From Streptomyces sp. 2131.1 (lineage in GTDB: Bacteria > Actinomycetota > Actinomycetes > Streptomycetales > Streptomycetaceae): a DNA stretch of 64,000 nucleotides. This document shows, piece by piece, positions 18,556 through 27,676 of this stretch. The position numbers and the translations under genes are program-made. The DNA lies in NCBI RefSeq assembly GCF_900105515.1, contig NZ_FNSY01000001.1, forward strand, positions 4,154,001-4,218,000, in the 5' to 3' direction. Numbering within the stretch: position 1 is the first letter of the stretch; each line of letters opens with the position of its first letter. The notes under the pieces were generated by a model. The model was not told where the DNA came from, did not search any database, and saw only the letters and a program-made list of their open reading frames with translations.

Positions 18556-21309
18556 ATGCCCGCCACAACAACCGCCTCTTCCGGATCCACCGGTACCGCC
18601 GGTGGCGGGCCGCGCAAGAAGAAGAAGGGGCGCCGCGCCCGCCTGCTCGTGCTCGTCCTGGTGCTGGCGCTCGTCGCGGGCATCGGTTACGGAACGTACT
18701 GGTCCGTATCCACCGTGCGGGCCTCGTACCCGCAGACGAACGGCACCATCCACATCGACGGCCTCTCCGGCAGCGTCGAGGTCAAGCGCGACGGCTACGG
18801 GATCCCGCAGATCTACGCGGACTCCGACGCCGACCTGTTCCGCGCCCAGGGCTTCGTCCAGGCGCAGGACCGCTTCTGGGAGATGGACGTACGCCGCCAC
18901 CTGACGGCCGGCCGGCTCTCCGAGATGTTCGGCTCCGGCCAGGTCGAGACGGACTCCTTCCTGCGGACGCTGGGCTGGCGCAAGGTGGCGCAGGAGGAGT
19001 ACGACACCGTCCTGTCCGACGAGACCAAGAAGAACCTCCAGGCGTACGCGGACGGCGTGAACGCCTACCTCAAGGGGCGCGACGGCAAGGACATCTCGCT
19101 GGAGTACGCCGCGCTCGGCTTCACCAACGACTACAAGCCGTCCGAGTGGACCCCGGTCGACTCCGTCGCCTGGCTGAAGGCCATGGCCTGGGACCTGCGC
19201 GGCAACATGCAGGACGAGATCGACCGCTCGCTGATGACGAGCCGGCTCGACGCCGGCCAGATCAAGCAGCTCTACCCGGACTACCCGTACGACAAGCACG
19301 AGCCGATCGTCACCGAGGGCGCGATCTCCTCGGTCACCGGAAAGTTCGACCCGGAGGCGACCGGCACCGAAGGCAGCGGCGCGAACACCGTGGCGGGCGC
19401 CACCGAGGGCCTGAACACGCAGCTCGGCGCGCTCTCCGACACCCTCGACGAGATCCCCGCACTGCTCGGCCCGAACGGCACCGGCATCGGCTCGAACTCC
19501 TGGGTGGTCTCCGGCAAGTACACGACCACCAACAAGCCGCTGCTCGCCAACGACCCGCACCTCGCGCCGATGCTGCCGTCCCTCTGGTACCAGATGGGCC
19601 TTCACTGCCGGCAGGTCTCCGAAACCTGCAAGTACGACACGGCCGGGTACACCTTCTCCGGGATGCCCGGCGTGATCATCGGTCACAACCAGGACATCGC
19701 CTGGGGCTTCACCAACCTCGGCGCCGACGTCACCGACCTCTTCCTGGAGAAGGTCTCCGACGACGGCTACCTGTACGACGGGAAGACCAAGCCCTTCACC
19801 ACCCGCGAGGAGACCATCAAGGTCGCCGGCGGCAAGGACCGGCACATCACCGTCCGCGAGACCAACAACGGCCCGCTGGTCTCCGACCGCAGCAGCGAGC
19901 TGGAGAAGGTCGGCCAGAAGGCCCCCGTCACCAACTCCGCCCCGGACCGCGCCGACGGTTACGCCGTCGCCCTGAAGTGGACCGCGCTGGAGCCCGGTCA
20001 CTCCATGGACGCCGTCTTCGAGCTGAACCGCGCCAACGACTTCGCGACCTTCCGCGAGGCGGCCCAGCACTTCGAGGTTCCCTCCCAGAACCTGATCTAC
20101 GCCGACACCAAGGGCCACATCGGCTACCAGGCCCCCGGCAAGATCCCGGTCCGGAAGCAGGGCGACGGCACCACGCCGAGCCCCGGCTGGTCCTCGGCGT
20201 ACGGGTGGAAGAAGGACCCGATCCCGTTCGACGAGCTGCCCTACGAGTACGACCCGGCGCGCGGCTACATCGTCACCGCCAACCAGGCCGTGATCGACGA
20301 GGACGACTACCCGTACCTGCTCACCAAGGACTGGGGCTACGGCAGCCGCAGCCAGCGGATCAACGACCTCATCCAGTCGAAGATCAAGGGCGGCGGCAAG
20401 ATCTCGACCGAGGACATGCAGAAGATGCAGATGGACAACACCAGCGAGATCGCCGCGCTGCTGGTGCCCGAACTGCTGAAGATCAACGTCTCCGACAAGG
20501 ACGTCCGCCAGGCGCAGAAGCTGCTGGAGGGCTGGGACTACACGCAGGAGGCCGACTCGGCCGCCGCCGCGTACTTCAACGGCGTCTGGCGCAACATCCT
20601 CAAGCTCGCCTTCGGCGACAAGCTGCCCAAGGAGATGCGCGTCGAGGGCGAGTGCCTGAACGTCCGCCCGGCCAAGAGCTCCGGCCCGGTCGACGAGCAG
20701 GACCGGCTGGTACGCGAGTGCGGCCAGCGCTCCCCGGACTCCGCGCAGCCCGACGGCGGCGACCGCTGGTACCAGGTCGTCGCGAACCTCATGGACAAGC
20801 CGGACAGCGACTGGTGGAAGTCGCCCAAGGGCCGCAAGGACAAGGCGACCGAGACCCGCGACGAGCTGTTCGCCCGCGCCATGGAGGACGCGCGCTGGGA
20901 GCTGACCGCCAAGCTCGGCAAGGACATCACCACCTGGAACTGGGGCCGGCTGCACCAGCTGACCCTGAAGAACCAGACCCTCGGCACCGAGGGACCCGGC
21001 CTCCTCCAGCGGGTCCTCAACCGCGGCCCCTGGAACCTCGGCGGCGGCGAGGCCGCGGTGGACGCCACCGGCTGGAACGCGGCCGGCGGCTACGAGGTCG
21101 TCTGGGTGCCCTCGATGCGGATGGTCGTCAACGTCGGGGACTGGGACAAGTCCCGCTGGATCAACCTCACCGGCGCCTCCGGACACGCCTTCGCCGCGCA
21201 CTACACCGACCAGACCGACAAGTGGGTCAACGGTGAGCTGCTGCCCTGGTCCTACGGCACGAACGCCGTGGCCGGGACGACGACGGACACGCTGACGCTC
21301 AAGCCGTAG
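18556..21309 (+). CDS. Penicillin acylase family Ntn-hydrolase
   Basis: The 917-residue precursor has a Lys/Arg-rich N-terminus (20-29), a signal anchor (about 30-50) and an alpha chain with RAQGFVQAQDRFWEMD. The self-processing site is GSNSW, with Ser 313 as the nucleophile exposed after cleavage. The beta chain has NDPHLAP and the GHNQDIAWGFTN signature. Family members hydrolyse amide bonds of acylated side chains such as beta-lactams, acyl-homoserine lactones or lipopeptides; the substrate here is unknown. Length and anchor suggest a cell-surface enzyme. ATG 18556 follows GAAGGA. Confidence 0.92.
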   Translation: MPATTTASSGSTGTAGGGPRKKKKGRRARLLVLVLVLALVAGIGYGTYWSVSTVRASYPQTNGTIHIDGLSGSVEVKRDGYGIPQIYADSDADLFRAQGFVQAQDRFWEMDVRRHLTAGRLSEMFGSGQVETDSFLRTLGWRKVAQEEYDTVLSDETKKNLQAYADGVNAYLKGRDGKDISLEYAALGFTNDYKPSEWTPVDSVAWLKAMAWDLRGNMQDEIDRSLMTSRLDAGQIKQLYPDYPYDKHEPIVTEGAISSVTGKFDPEATGTEGSGANTVAGATEGLNTQLGALSDTLDEIPALLGPNGTGIGSNSWVVSGKYTTTNKPLLANDPHLAPMLPSLWYQMGLHCRQVSETCKYDTAGYTFSGMPGVIIGHNQDIAWGFTNLGADVTDLFLEKVSDDGYLYDGKTKPFTTREETIKVAGGKDRHITVRETNNGPLVSDRSSELEKVGQKAPVTNSAPDRADGYAVALKWTALEPGHSMDAVFELNRANDFATFREAAQHFEVPSQNLIYADTKGHIGYQAPGKIPVRKQGDGTTPSPGWSSAYGWKKDPIPFDELPYEYDPARGYIVTANQAVIDEDDYPYLLTKDWGYGSRSQRINDLIQSKIKGGGKISTEDMQKMQMDNTSEIAALLVPELLKINVSDKDVRQAQKLLEGWDYTQEADSAAAAYFNGVWRNILKLAFGDKLPKEMRVEGECLNVRPAKSSGPVDEQDRLVRECGQRSPDSAQPDGGDRWYQVVANLMDKPDSDWWKSPKGRKDKATETRDELFARAMEDARWELTAKLGKDITTWNWGRLHQLTLKNQTLGTEGPGLLQRVLNRGPWNLGGGEAAVDATGWNAAGGYEVVWVPSMRMVVNVGDWDKSRWINLTGASGHAFAAHYTDQTDKWVNGELLPWSYGTNAVAGTTTDTLTLKP

Positions 21310-21313
21310 GCGC

Positions 21314-21931
21314 TCACCGCGGGCCCCCGGTGCTTCGGTTCACGCCGAAGCGCCGGGGACCTTCGGGTGTCACCACCGCGTGCACGGGGAAGTCGTGCGG
21401 CTCGGCCGGGACCCGCGCGGCCACCTCGTCCGCGTACAGCAGGACGACCAGCGCGGGCGTGGCCCCGGCGGCCGTCAGGCGGGCCAGCACCCGGTCGTAG
21501 CTGCCGCCGCCGCGCCCGAGGCGCATGCCCTGCGCGTCCACCGCCAGACCGGGCAGCAGCACCGCGTCCGCCTCCAGGACCGCGTCGGGGCCCAGCCGCT
21601 CGCCGGCCGGTTCGAGCAGCCCCCGCCCCGCCTTCACGAGGCTCTGGGCACCCTCGTACGCCGCCCAGTCCAGGTCGTTGTCGGCGAGCAGCACCGGCAG
21701 CAGCACGCGTACGCCCCGCGCGCGCAGCGCGTCCAGCAGCGCGCGGGTGCCCGGTTCGCGCCCCACCGAGACGTAGGCGGCGACCGTGCGGGCCCCGCCC
21801 AGTTCGGGGAGCGCGAGTGCGTGGCGGGCGAGAACCGCGGCGGCCCGTTCCACGTCCTGATCCGTCAGGAGGCCACGCGCGGCGAGCAGTTCACGCCGCA
21901 GCAGTGCCTTTGCGGACATGTCGGTGTTCAA
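21314..21931 (-). CDS. 5-formyltetrahydrofolate cyclo-ligase
   Basis: The 205-residue enzyme uses ATP to convert 5-formyl-THF to 5,10-methenyl-THF. Family marks are KALLRRELLAAR near the start and the C-terminal LLPGLAVDAQGMRLGRGGGSYDR, a glycine-rich ATP/phosphate loop, at about 125-147. TTG 21931 (AGGTG upstream) and ATG 21919 are both possible starts. It is divergent from galU; about 95 bases of AT-richer promoter DNA lie between. Confidence 0.93.
   Translation of the reverse strand: MNTDMSAKALLRRELLAARGLLTDQDVERAAAVLARHALALPELGGARTVAAYVSVGREPGTRALLDALRARGVRVLLPVLLADNDLDWAAYEGAQSLVKAGRGLLEPAGERLGPDAVLEADAVLLPGLAVDAQGMRLGRGGGSYDRVLARLTAAGATPALVVLLYADEVAARVPAEPHDFPVHAVVTPEGPRRFGVNRSTGGPR
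21325..21358. terminator. Terminator at the acylase / cyclo-ligase convergence
   Basis: A 14-base-pair stem (21325-21338 with 21345-21358, one G-T wobble) encloses a 6-base loop 15 bases after the acylase stop. It lies inside the last codons of the convergent cyclo-ligase gene. Confidence 0.7.
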
Positions 21932-21981
21932 GGGGGCACCTACCGGCCTCTCGTACAGGGCTATATAAGGACAAAGTTAAC

Positions 21982-21998
21982 CGGAAGCTCATCTTCCG
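21982..21998. promoter_or_regulatory. Inverted repeat in the galU upstream region
   Basis: CGGAAG, 5 bases, CTTCCG form a perfect inverted repeat 29 bases before the galU start. An AT-rich TATATAAGG lies about 20 bases further upstream and could be part of a promoter. The repeat could be an operator or a leader hairpin. Confidence 0.35.
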
Positions 21999-22026
21999 CC
22001 CATGTGGGCCCGTTAATGTTCAGCGC

Positions 22027-22929
22027 ATGACCCAGTCGAACCCCAGGATCAGCAAGGCCGTCATCCCGGCGGCGGGCCTCGGTACCCGCTTCCTGCCGGC
22101 CACCAAGGCCACCCCCAAGGAGATGCTGCCTGTCGTCGACAAGCCTGCCATCCAGTACGTCGTCGAGGAAGCGGTGGCCGCCGGTCTCCACGACGTGCTG
22201 ATGATCACCGGTCGCAACAAGCGTCCCCTGGAGGACCACTTCGACCGGAACTACGAGCTGGAGGGCGCGCTGACCCGCAAGGGCGACGCCGACCGGCTCC
22301 GCAAGGTCCGCGAGTCCACCGACCTCGCCACCATGCACTACGTCCGCCAGGGCGACCCCCGGGGCCTGGGTCACGCCGTCCTGTGCGCCGCGCCGCACGT
22401 CGGCGACGAGCCCTTCGCCGTACTCCTCGGCGACGACCTCATCGACCCCCGCGACCCGCTGCTGTCCCGGATGACCGAGGTCCAGGAGCGCGAGGGCGGC
22501 AGCGTCATCGCGCTCATGGAGGTTCCGCCCTCGATGATCCACCAGTACGGCTGCGCGGCCGTCGAGCCCACCGCAGAGGCGGACGTCGTACGCGTCACCG
22601 GCCTGGTCGAGAAGCCGGAACCCGCCGACGCGCCCAGCAACCTCGCGGTGATCGGCCGCTACGTCCTTGACCCCGCGGTGTTCGGGATACTGCGCAGGAC
22701 CGAGCCCGGCCGGGGCAACGAGATCCAGCTGACCGACGCACTGCAACTGCTCGCCGAGGACGAGAAGGCCGGCGGCCCCGTGCACGGCGTCGTCTTCAAG
22801 GGCCGCCGCTACGACACCGGTGACCGCAGCGACTATCTGCGTGCCATTGTCAGACTCGCGTGCGAACGTGAAGATCTGGGTCCGGAGTTCCGCAGTTGGC
22901 TCCGCCGGTACGTCACCGAGGAGATGTAG
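22027..22929 (+). CDS. galU: UTP-glucose-1-phosphate uridylyltransferase
   Basis: The 300-residue enzyme makes UDP-glucose for wall polymers and trehalose. The nucleotide loop GLGTRFLPATKA is followed by PKEMLPVVDKP (about 20-40). LLGDDLID (about 140), GLVEKP (about 198) and RYDTGDRSDYL (about 262) are conserved. It opens a collinear block glp-moaC-moaB-rimJ-sepX, the same order I recall in other actinobacteria. It ends 4 bases before the glp start codon, so the two are probably co-transcribed. Confidence 0.96.
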   Translation: MTQSNPRISKAVIPAAGLGTRFLPATKATPKEMLPVVDKPAIQYVVEEAVAAGLHDVLMITGRNKRPLEDHFDRNYELEGALTRKGDADRLRKVRESTDLATMHYVRQGDPRGLGHAVLCAAPHVGDEPFAVLLGDDLIDPRDPLLSRMTEVQEREGGSVIALMEVPPSMIHQYGCAAVEPTAEADVVRVTGLVEKPEPADAPSNLAVIGRYVLDPAVFGILRRTEPGRGNEIQLTDALQLLAEDEKAGGPVHGVVFKGRRYDTGDRSDYLRAIVRLACEREDLGPEFRSWLRRYVTEEM

Positions 22930-22933
22930 CACG

Positions 22934-24244
22934 TTGAGCAGCACGATCTGGTCGGTGGACGAGCACCTGGAAGACATCCTCGCCGCGGTGAAGCCGCTCG
23001 AACCCATCGAGCTGCAACTGCCCGAGGCCCAGGGCTGCGTCCTCGTCGAGGACGTCGTCGTGGAGATCGCCCTGCCGCCCTTCGACAACAGCTCGATGGA
23101 CGGTTACGCGGTCCGCGTCGCCGATGTCGAGGGCGCCACCGAGGAGTTCCCCGCCGTCCTCACCGTCATCGGCGACGTCGCCGCCGGCGACGACGGGCTC
23201 GGCGACGGCCGCCGCGTCGGCCCCGGCGAGGCCGCCCGCATCATGACCGGCGCACCCCTCCCGGAGGGCGCCGAGGCCGTCGTCCCCGTGGAGTGGACCG
23301 ACGGCGGTACGGGCGAGGGCCCCGCCGCCGCGATGCGCGCCCACAGCGACGCCCCCGAGGGCGCCGGCGGCGAGGTCCGCGTCCACCGCCCCGCCGAGGC
23401 CCGCGCCCACGTCCGCGAGCGGGGCAGCGACGTGCGCCCCGGCGACCTCGCGCTCAAGGCGGGCACGGTCATCGGACCGCCCCAGATCGGACTGCTCGCC
23501 GCGATCGGCCGCTCCACCGTCAAGGTGCGGCCCCGCCCCCGCGTCGTCGTCCTGTCCACCGGCAGCGAACTCGTCCAGCCCGGCGGCGAGCTGACGCCCG
23601 GCCGGATCTACGACTCCAACAGCTTCGCCCTCACCGCCGCCGCCCGGGACGCCGGGGCCATCGCCTACCGGGTCGGCGCCGTCGCCGACGACGCCGAGAC
23701 GCTGCGCTCCACCATCGAGGACCAGCTGATCCGCGCCGACCTCCTCGTCACCACGGGCGGCGTCAGCGTCGGCGCGTACGACGTGGTCAAGGAGGCCCTG
23801 TCCTCGGTCGGCGACGAGGACGAGCCGGGCGGCGGCGTCGACTTCCGCAAGCTCGCCATGCAGCCGGGCAAACCGCAGGGCTTCGGCTCCATCGGCCCCG
23901 ATCACACCCCGCTGCTCGCCCTGCCCGGGAACCCGGTCTCCAGCTACGTCTCCTTCGAGCTCTTCGTCCGCCCCGCGATCCGCACCCTGATGGGGCTGCC
24001 CGCCGCGGACCGCTCGACGGCGAAGGCCACCCTCGTCGCGGACAAGGCCCTGTCGTCACCGGCCGGGAAGCGCCAGTTCCTGCGTGGGACGTACGACGCC
24101 GAGGCCGGCACCGTCTCGCCCGTCGGCGGTTCCGGATCGCATCTGATCGCCGCGCTCGCCCAGGCGGACGCGCTGATCGTGCTGCCCGAGGACGTCACCT
24201 CCGCCGAGCCCGGCGCCGACACCGAGGTGATCCTGCTCCGCTGA
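22934..24244 (+). CDS. glp: Gephyrin-like molybdotransferase Glp (MoeA family)
   Basis: The 436-residue protein is a MoeA homologue: domain with PPFDNSSMDGYAVR (about 38-51), IMTGAPLPEGAEAVV, VLSTGSELV (about 207) and the molybdopterin-site TTGGVSVGAYD (about 272). It ends with a small C-terminal domain IV. MoeA inserts Mo into molybdopterin. In corynebacteria this galU-linked copy, named Glp, binds FtsZ with its membrane partner GlpR and acts in division; the same linkage is present here. TTG 22934 lies just after galU; GAGGAG inside the galU end serves as ribosome site. Confidence 0.9.
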   Translation: MSSTIWSVDEHLEDILAAVKPLEPIELQLPEAQGCVLVEDVVVEIALPPFDNSSMDGYAVRVADVEGATEEFPAVLTVIGDVAAGDDGLGDGRRVGPGEAARIMTGAPLPEGAEAVVPVEWTDGGTGEGPAAAMRAHSDAPEGAGGEVRVHRPAEARAHVRERGSDVRPGDLALKAGTVIGPPQIGLLAAIGRSTVKVRPRPRVVVLSTGSELVQPGGELTPGRIYDSNSFALTAAARDAGAIAYRVGAVADDAETLRSTIEDQLIRADLLVTTGGVSVGAYDVVKEALSSVGDEDEPGGGVDFRKLAMQPGKPQGFGSIGPDHTPLLALPGNPVSSYVSFELFVRPAIRTLMGLPAADRSTAKATLVADKALSSPAGKRQFLRGTYDAEAGTVSPVGGSGSHLIAALAQADALIVLPEDVTSAEPGADTEVILLR

Positions 24245-24365
24245 CCGGGGCGCGGTGGCGGTACGGTATCTGGCGCTGTGCCGTCCGGGGGACACCCCCC
24301 GGCCCCCGGACCGCGCCCCGGTGCGGCACCGGGGAATCCGGCGCCCTACCGCTAGGCGGAGTGAG

Positions 24366-24862
<497 letters not shown>

Positions 24863-24866
<4 letters not shown>

Positions 24867-25375
24867 GCGCCGCGCCCCCGTCCCCGTACCGCGCCCTGGT
24901 CGTCACCGCGTCGAACCGCGCGTCCACCGGGGTCTACGCGGACAAGGGCGGGCCGCTGATCGCCGAGGCGCTGGCCGGGCTCGGGTTCACGGTCGACGGC
25001 CCCCGGGTCGTCCCGGACGGCGACCCGGTCGAGGAGGCCCTGCGGGACGGGGTGGCCGCCGCGTACGACGTGGTCGTCACGACCGGCGGTACGGGCATCT
25101 CGCCCACCGACGGCACCCCCGAGGCCACCCGCCGCGTCCTGGACCACGAGGTCCCCGGCATCCCCGAGGCGATCCGGGCCGAGGGCCGCGACAAGGTCCC
25201 CACCGCCGCCCTCTCGCGCGGACTGGCGGGCGTCGCCGGGCGCACCCTGATCGTCAACCTCCCCGGCTCGACCGGCGGGGTGCGCGACGGGCTCGCCGTC
25301 CTGGAACGGCTCCTGGTGCACGCCGTGGACCAGCTGCGCGGCGGCGACCACCCCCGACCAGGGAGCCCGAGCTGA
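24863..25375 (+). CDS. moaB: MoaB/Mog-type molybdenum cofactor protein
   Basis: The 170-residue protein belongs to the MogA/MoaB family that adenylates molybdopterin before Mo insertion. The pterin site is recognisable: VTASNRAS (about 14) and VVTTGGTGISPTDGTPEAT (about 71-89). VNLPGSTGGVRDGL comes near the C-terminus. Its start overlaps the moaC stop and its stop is overlapped by the next gene (CTGA), so all three are coupled. Mog and MoaB cannot be told apart by motif alone. Confidence 0.92.
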
Positions 25376-26016
25376 ACGTCCCGACCTGGCCGGTGATCCT
25401 GGCGGACGGCGATGTCGCCCTCCGGCCCATCAAGCTGCGCGACCAGCGGGAGTGGCGCGAGGTCAACCGCCGCAACCGGGACTGGCTGCGGCCCTGGGAG
25501 GCGACCGTTCCGCCGCCCGCCCCCGGCGGCCCGGTCGCCCAGCGGCCCACGTACCGGCAGATGATCCGCCACCTGCGCTCCGAGGCCAATGCGGGCCGGA
25601 TGCTGCCGTTCGCCATCGAGTACCGGGGGCGGCTGGTCGGCCAGCTGACCGTGGCCGGGGTCACCTGGGGCTCGATGTGCTCGGGGCACGTCGGCTACTG
25701 GGTGGACAGGGACGTGGCCGGGCGAGGGGTGATGCCGACCGCCGTCGCGCTCGCCGTCGACCACTGCTTCCAGGTGGTGGGACTCCACCGCATCGAGGTG
25801 TGCATTCGGCCCGAGAACGGGCCGAGCCGGCGGGTCGTGGAGAAACTCGGATTCCGTGAGGAGGGCCTTCGTCCGCGTTATCTGCACATCGACGGGGCCT
25901 GGCGGGACCACCTCATCTACGCGCTGACGGCGGAGGAGGTGCCGGACGGGCTGCTGCGGAGGTGGCACCGGTCACGGCCGTCGCCCCGCCCGGATCAGAC
26001 GGATCCTCCCGCGTAA
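25372..26016 (+). CDS. GNAT acetyltransferase, RimJ/RimL type
   Basis: The 214-residue protein has the GNAT fold typical of N-terminal alanine acetyltransferases. YWVDRDVAGRGVMPTA (about 120) carries the acetyl-CoA loop, and RIEVCIRPENGPSRRVVEKLGF (about 143) the RimJ signature in two parts. CTG 25372 is taken as start: AGGGAG lies exactly 6 bases upstream, and the codon overlaps the moaB stop as CTGA. The next in-frame option, GTG 25393, has no ribosome site. A RimJ-like gene sits at this place in corynebacteria too. Confidence 0.85.
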   Translation: MNVPTWPVILADGDVALRPIKLRDQREWREVNRRNRDWLRPWEATVPPPAPGGPVAQRPTYRQMIRHLRSEANAGRMLPFAIEYRGRLVGQLTVAGVTWGSMCSGHVGYWVDRDVAGRGVMPTAVALAVDHCFQVVGLHRIEVCIRPENGPSRRVVEKLGFREEGLRPRYLHIDGAWRDHLIYALTAEEVPDGLLRRWHRSRPSPRPDQTDPPA

Positions 26017-26152
26017 TAAAAAGTTTGTTCGAATTGCTGGTCATCTTCTGATCGGAACAATCACAAAAAAAGTCCGGGATATCGGCCGGATCGTGCGACA
26101 CACCGCGCCAATTGGCGGATGCCTCCGCGCAAACCCCTCTACGGTGTGAGAT

Positions 26153-27277
26153 GTGAGCAGCAGCGGCCTCATCTACGCAGTCATCGTCGGGGCCTGGGCC
26201 GCCTACTTGGTGCCGATGTGGCTCCGCAGGCAGGACGAGCTGAACGAGGAGCGTCCGACCGAGCGCTTCAGCACCGCCATCCGGCTGCTTTCCGGCCGGG
26301 CGGCGATGGAGCGTCGTTATGCCAAGGGGCTGCAGGAGCGCACCGAGGACGAGGCGGCACCCGACGCCGACCCGGACGTGAGCGCGGACCGAAAGGACTC
26401 CGCCGACGTCCGGGCCTTCGCCGCGCCCCCGGCGCACACCGAGGCCCGGGTCCACGACCCGGCCGCCACGCCGGAACGCGCCCCGCGCAGACGGCGCGGC
26501 GCCGCACCCGCGGCCCCCGGGCCCGCCCGGCGCCCGCGCCCCGGCGGAATCGACGCGGAACGCGCCCGGCGCGCCCAGCGCCACCAGGTGCTCGCGCGCC
26601 GCCGGCGCACCACCGTCGTCCTCTTCCTCGCCTTCACGCTCGGCGCGATCGTCGCGGCCGTCGGCGGCCTCCGCTTCCTGTGGGCGCCCGCGGTCCCGGC
26701 CGTCCTGCTCAGCGCGTACATCGCGCACCTGCGGGCGCACGAGCGGCGCCGGTTCGCCTTCACCATGGACCAGCGGCGCGCCGAGGTGGCGGCCCAGCGG
26801 CTCCGCGAGAACCGCCCCCGCCGCCACCAGCCCGCCGCCACGGCCCCGGCCGACGCCGACGAGGACTCCGAACCGCGCCACCCGGCCCCCGAGCCCACGC
26901 CCACGGTCTCCCCGCAGGAGGCCGGCCGCCGCGCCCTCGTCGAGCAGACGGACCACGCGGAGTGGGTCGACCAGCAGCGCGAGCGCGGCCGGGTCCAGGG
27001 CGACAGCTGGGAGCCCGTCCCGGTACCGCTGCCCACCTACGTCACCGCCCCGGTCGCCCCGCGCGCCACGGGCGGCGTCGAGGTCGGCAACCCGGAGACC
27101 TGGAGCGCGGCCCGCTCCAGCACCGCCGAGCCCGCCCAGCCGGAGACCGCCCCGCCCGCGGTCGACCCGGCGCCCCGCCGGCGCTCCCCGCAGTCCCGCC
27201 GCTCCCGCGACCGGGGCCGCACCCCGCTCTTCGACCAGTACGAGGACGGCGACCGCCCCCGCGCGGCCAACGAGTGA
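26153..27277 (+). CDS. sepX: SepX/GlpR-type membrane division protein
   Basis: The 374-residue protein has an N-terminal helix (about 4-23, GLIYAVIVGAWAAYLVPMWL), then WLRRQDEL and a long, charged linker. Two further helices follow (about 153-172 and 176-193) and a Pro/Arg-rich tail. That layout and the place after galU-glp-rimJ fit GlpR (receptor for gephyrin-like Glp in Corynebacterium). In Streptomyces I believe this is SepX, a divisome membrane protein needed for cross-walls and sporulation septa. GTG 26153 is preceded by a 136-base AT-rich promoter region. Confidence 0.8.
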   Translation: MSSSGLIYAVIVGAWAAYLVPMWLRRQDELNEERPTERFSTAIRLLSGRAAMERRYAKGLQERTEDEAAPDADPDVSADRKDSADVRAFAAPPAHTEARVHDPAATPERAPRRRRGAAPAAPGPARRPRPGGIDAERARRAQRHQVLARRRRTTVVLFLAFTLGAIVAAVGGLRFLWAPAVPAVLLSAYIAHLRAHERRRFAFTMDQRRAEVAAQRLRENRPRRHQPAATAPADADEDSEPRHPAPEPTPTVSPQEAGRRALVEQTDHAEWVDQQRERGRVQGDSWEPVPVPLPTYVTAPVAPRATGGVEVGNPETWSAARSSTAEPAQPETAPPAVDPAPRRRSPQSRRSRDRGRTPLFDQYEDGDRPRAANE

Positions 27278-27335
27278 CACCTCGCCGGACGGCCGCGGAC
27301 CACGCCACGGCTGACCAGCGCGGAACGGATTTCCG

Positions 27336-27355
27336 AGCACCCCGTAGAGGGTGCT
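27336..27355 (+). terminator. Hairpin between sepX and tRNA-Ala
   Basis: AGCACCC and GGGTGCT form a 7-base-pair stem with a 6-base loop 59 bases after the sepX stop and 20 bases before the tRNA. It may end the sepX transcript; it could also be part of the tRNA promoter region. Confidence 0.4.
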
Positions 27356-27374
27356 AGAGTTTCACACGTCGCAA

Positions 27375-27448
27375 GGGCCTGTGGCGCAGTCTGGTAGCGC
27401 ACCTCGTTCGCATCGAGGGGGTCTGGGGTTCAAATCCCCACAGGTCCA
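27375..27448 (+). tRNA. tRNA-Ala (anticodon CGC)
   Basis: The 74 bases fold as a full cloverleaf: acceptor GGGCCTG/CAGGTCC, D stem GCGC/GCGC, anticodon stem CCTCG/CGAGG with loop TTCGCAT, T stem TGGGG/CCCCA with TTCAAAT. The anticodon is CGC, reading GCG. Position 3 G pairs with position 70 T (G3-U70), the alanine identity element. The discriminator is A and CCA is not encoded. An accessory gene region starts just downstream. Confidence 0.97.
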
Positions 27449-27483
27449 CACACGACAGTTCGCGAGTAGCTCTCGGGAACGGT

Positions 27484-27526
27484 GACGAGATCCCGTCCGA
27501 TCGGAAGATCGGGCGGGATCTTCGTC
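27484..27526 (+). terminator. Terminator of tRNA-Ala
   Basis: A long stem (GATCCCGTCCGATC with GATCGGGCGGGATC, extended by GACGA/TTCGTC with one bulge) and a GGAA loop lies 36 bases after the tRNA and is followed by a T-rich GTTTCT. Confidence 0.85.
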
Positions 27527-27676
27527 GTTTCTGGAGTCGGCCCCGGTTGCCCGGGGCCGACCGGCCGTAGTTACGGCAGATCAGGCTCCGCCACGATTCC
27601 CGACGTCACGTCTTCGAGAAACAAGGCGGCAGGACCAGCGTGTACTGGACTCCCCAGGCGGGAGGTGCCGCGCTCA

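Noticed and set aside
18493..21201. 902-codon minus-strand frame opposite the acylase gene
   Set aside because: Low-complexity product without motifs, fully antisense to a clear enzyme gene; a GC artefact.
18556..21309. Part of an antibiotic biosynthetic cluster because of the acylase
   Set aside because: Neighbours are housekeeping genes; no synthase, synthetase or tailoring genes are present.
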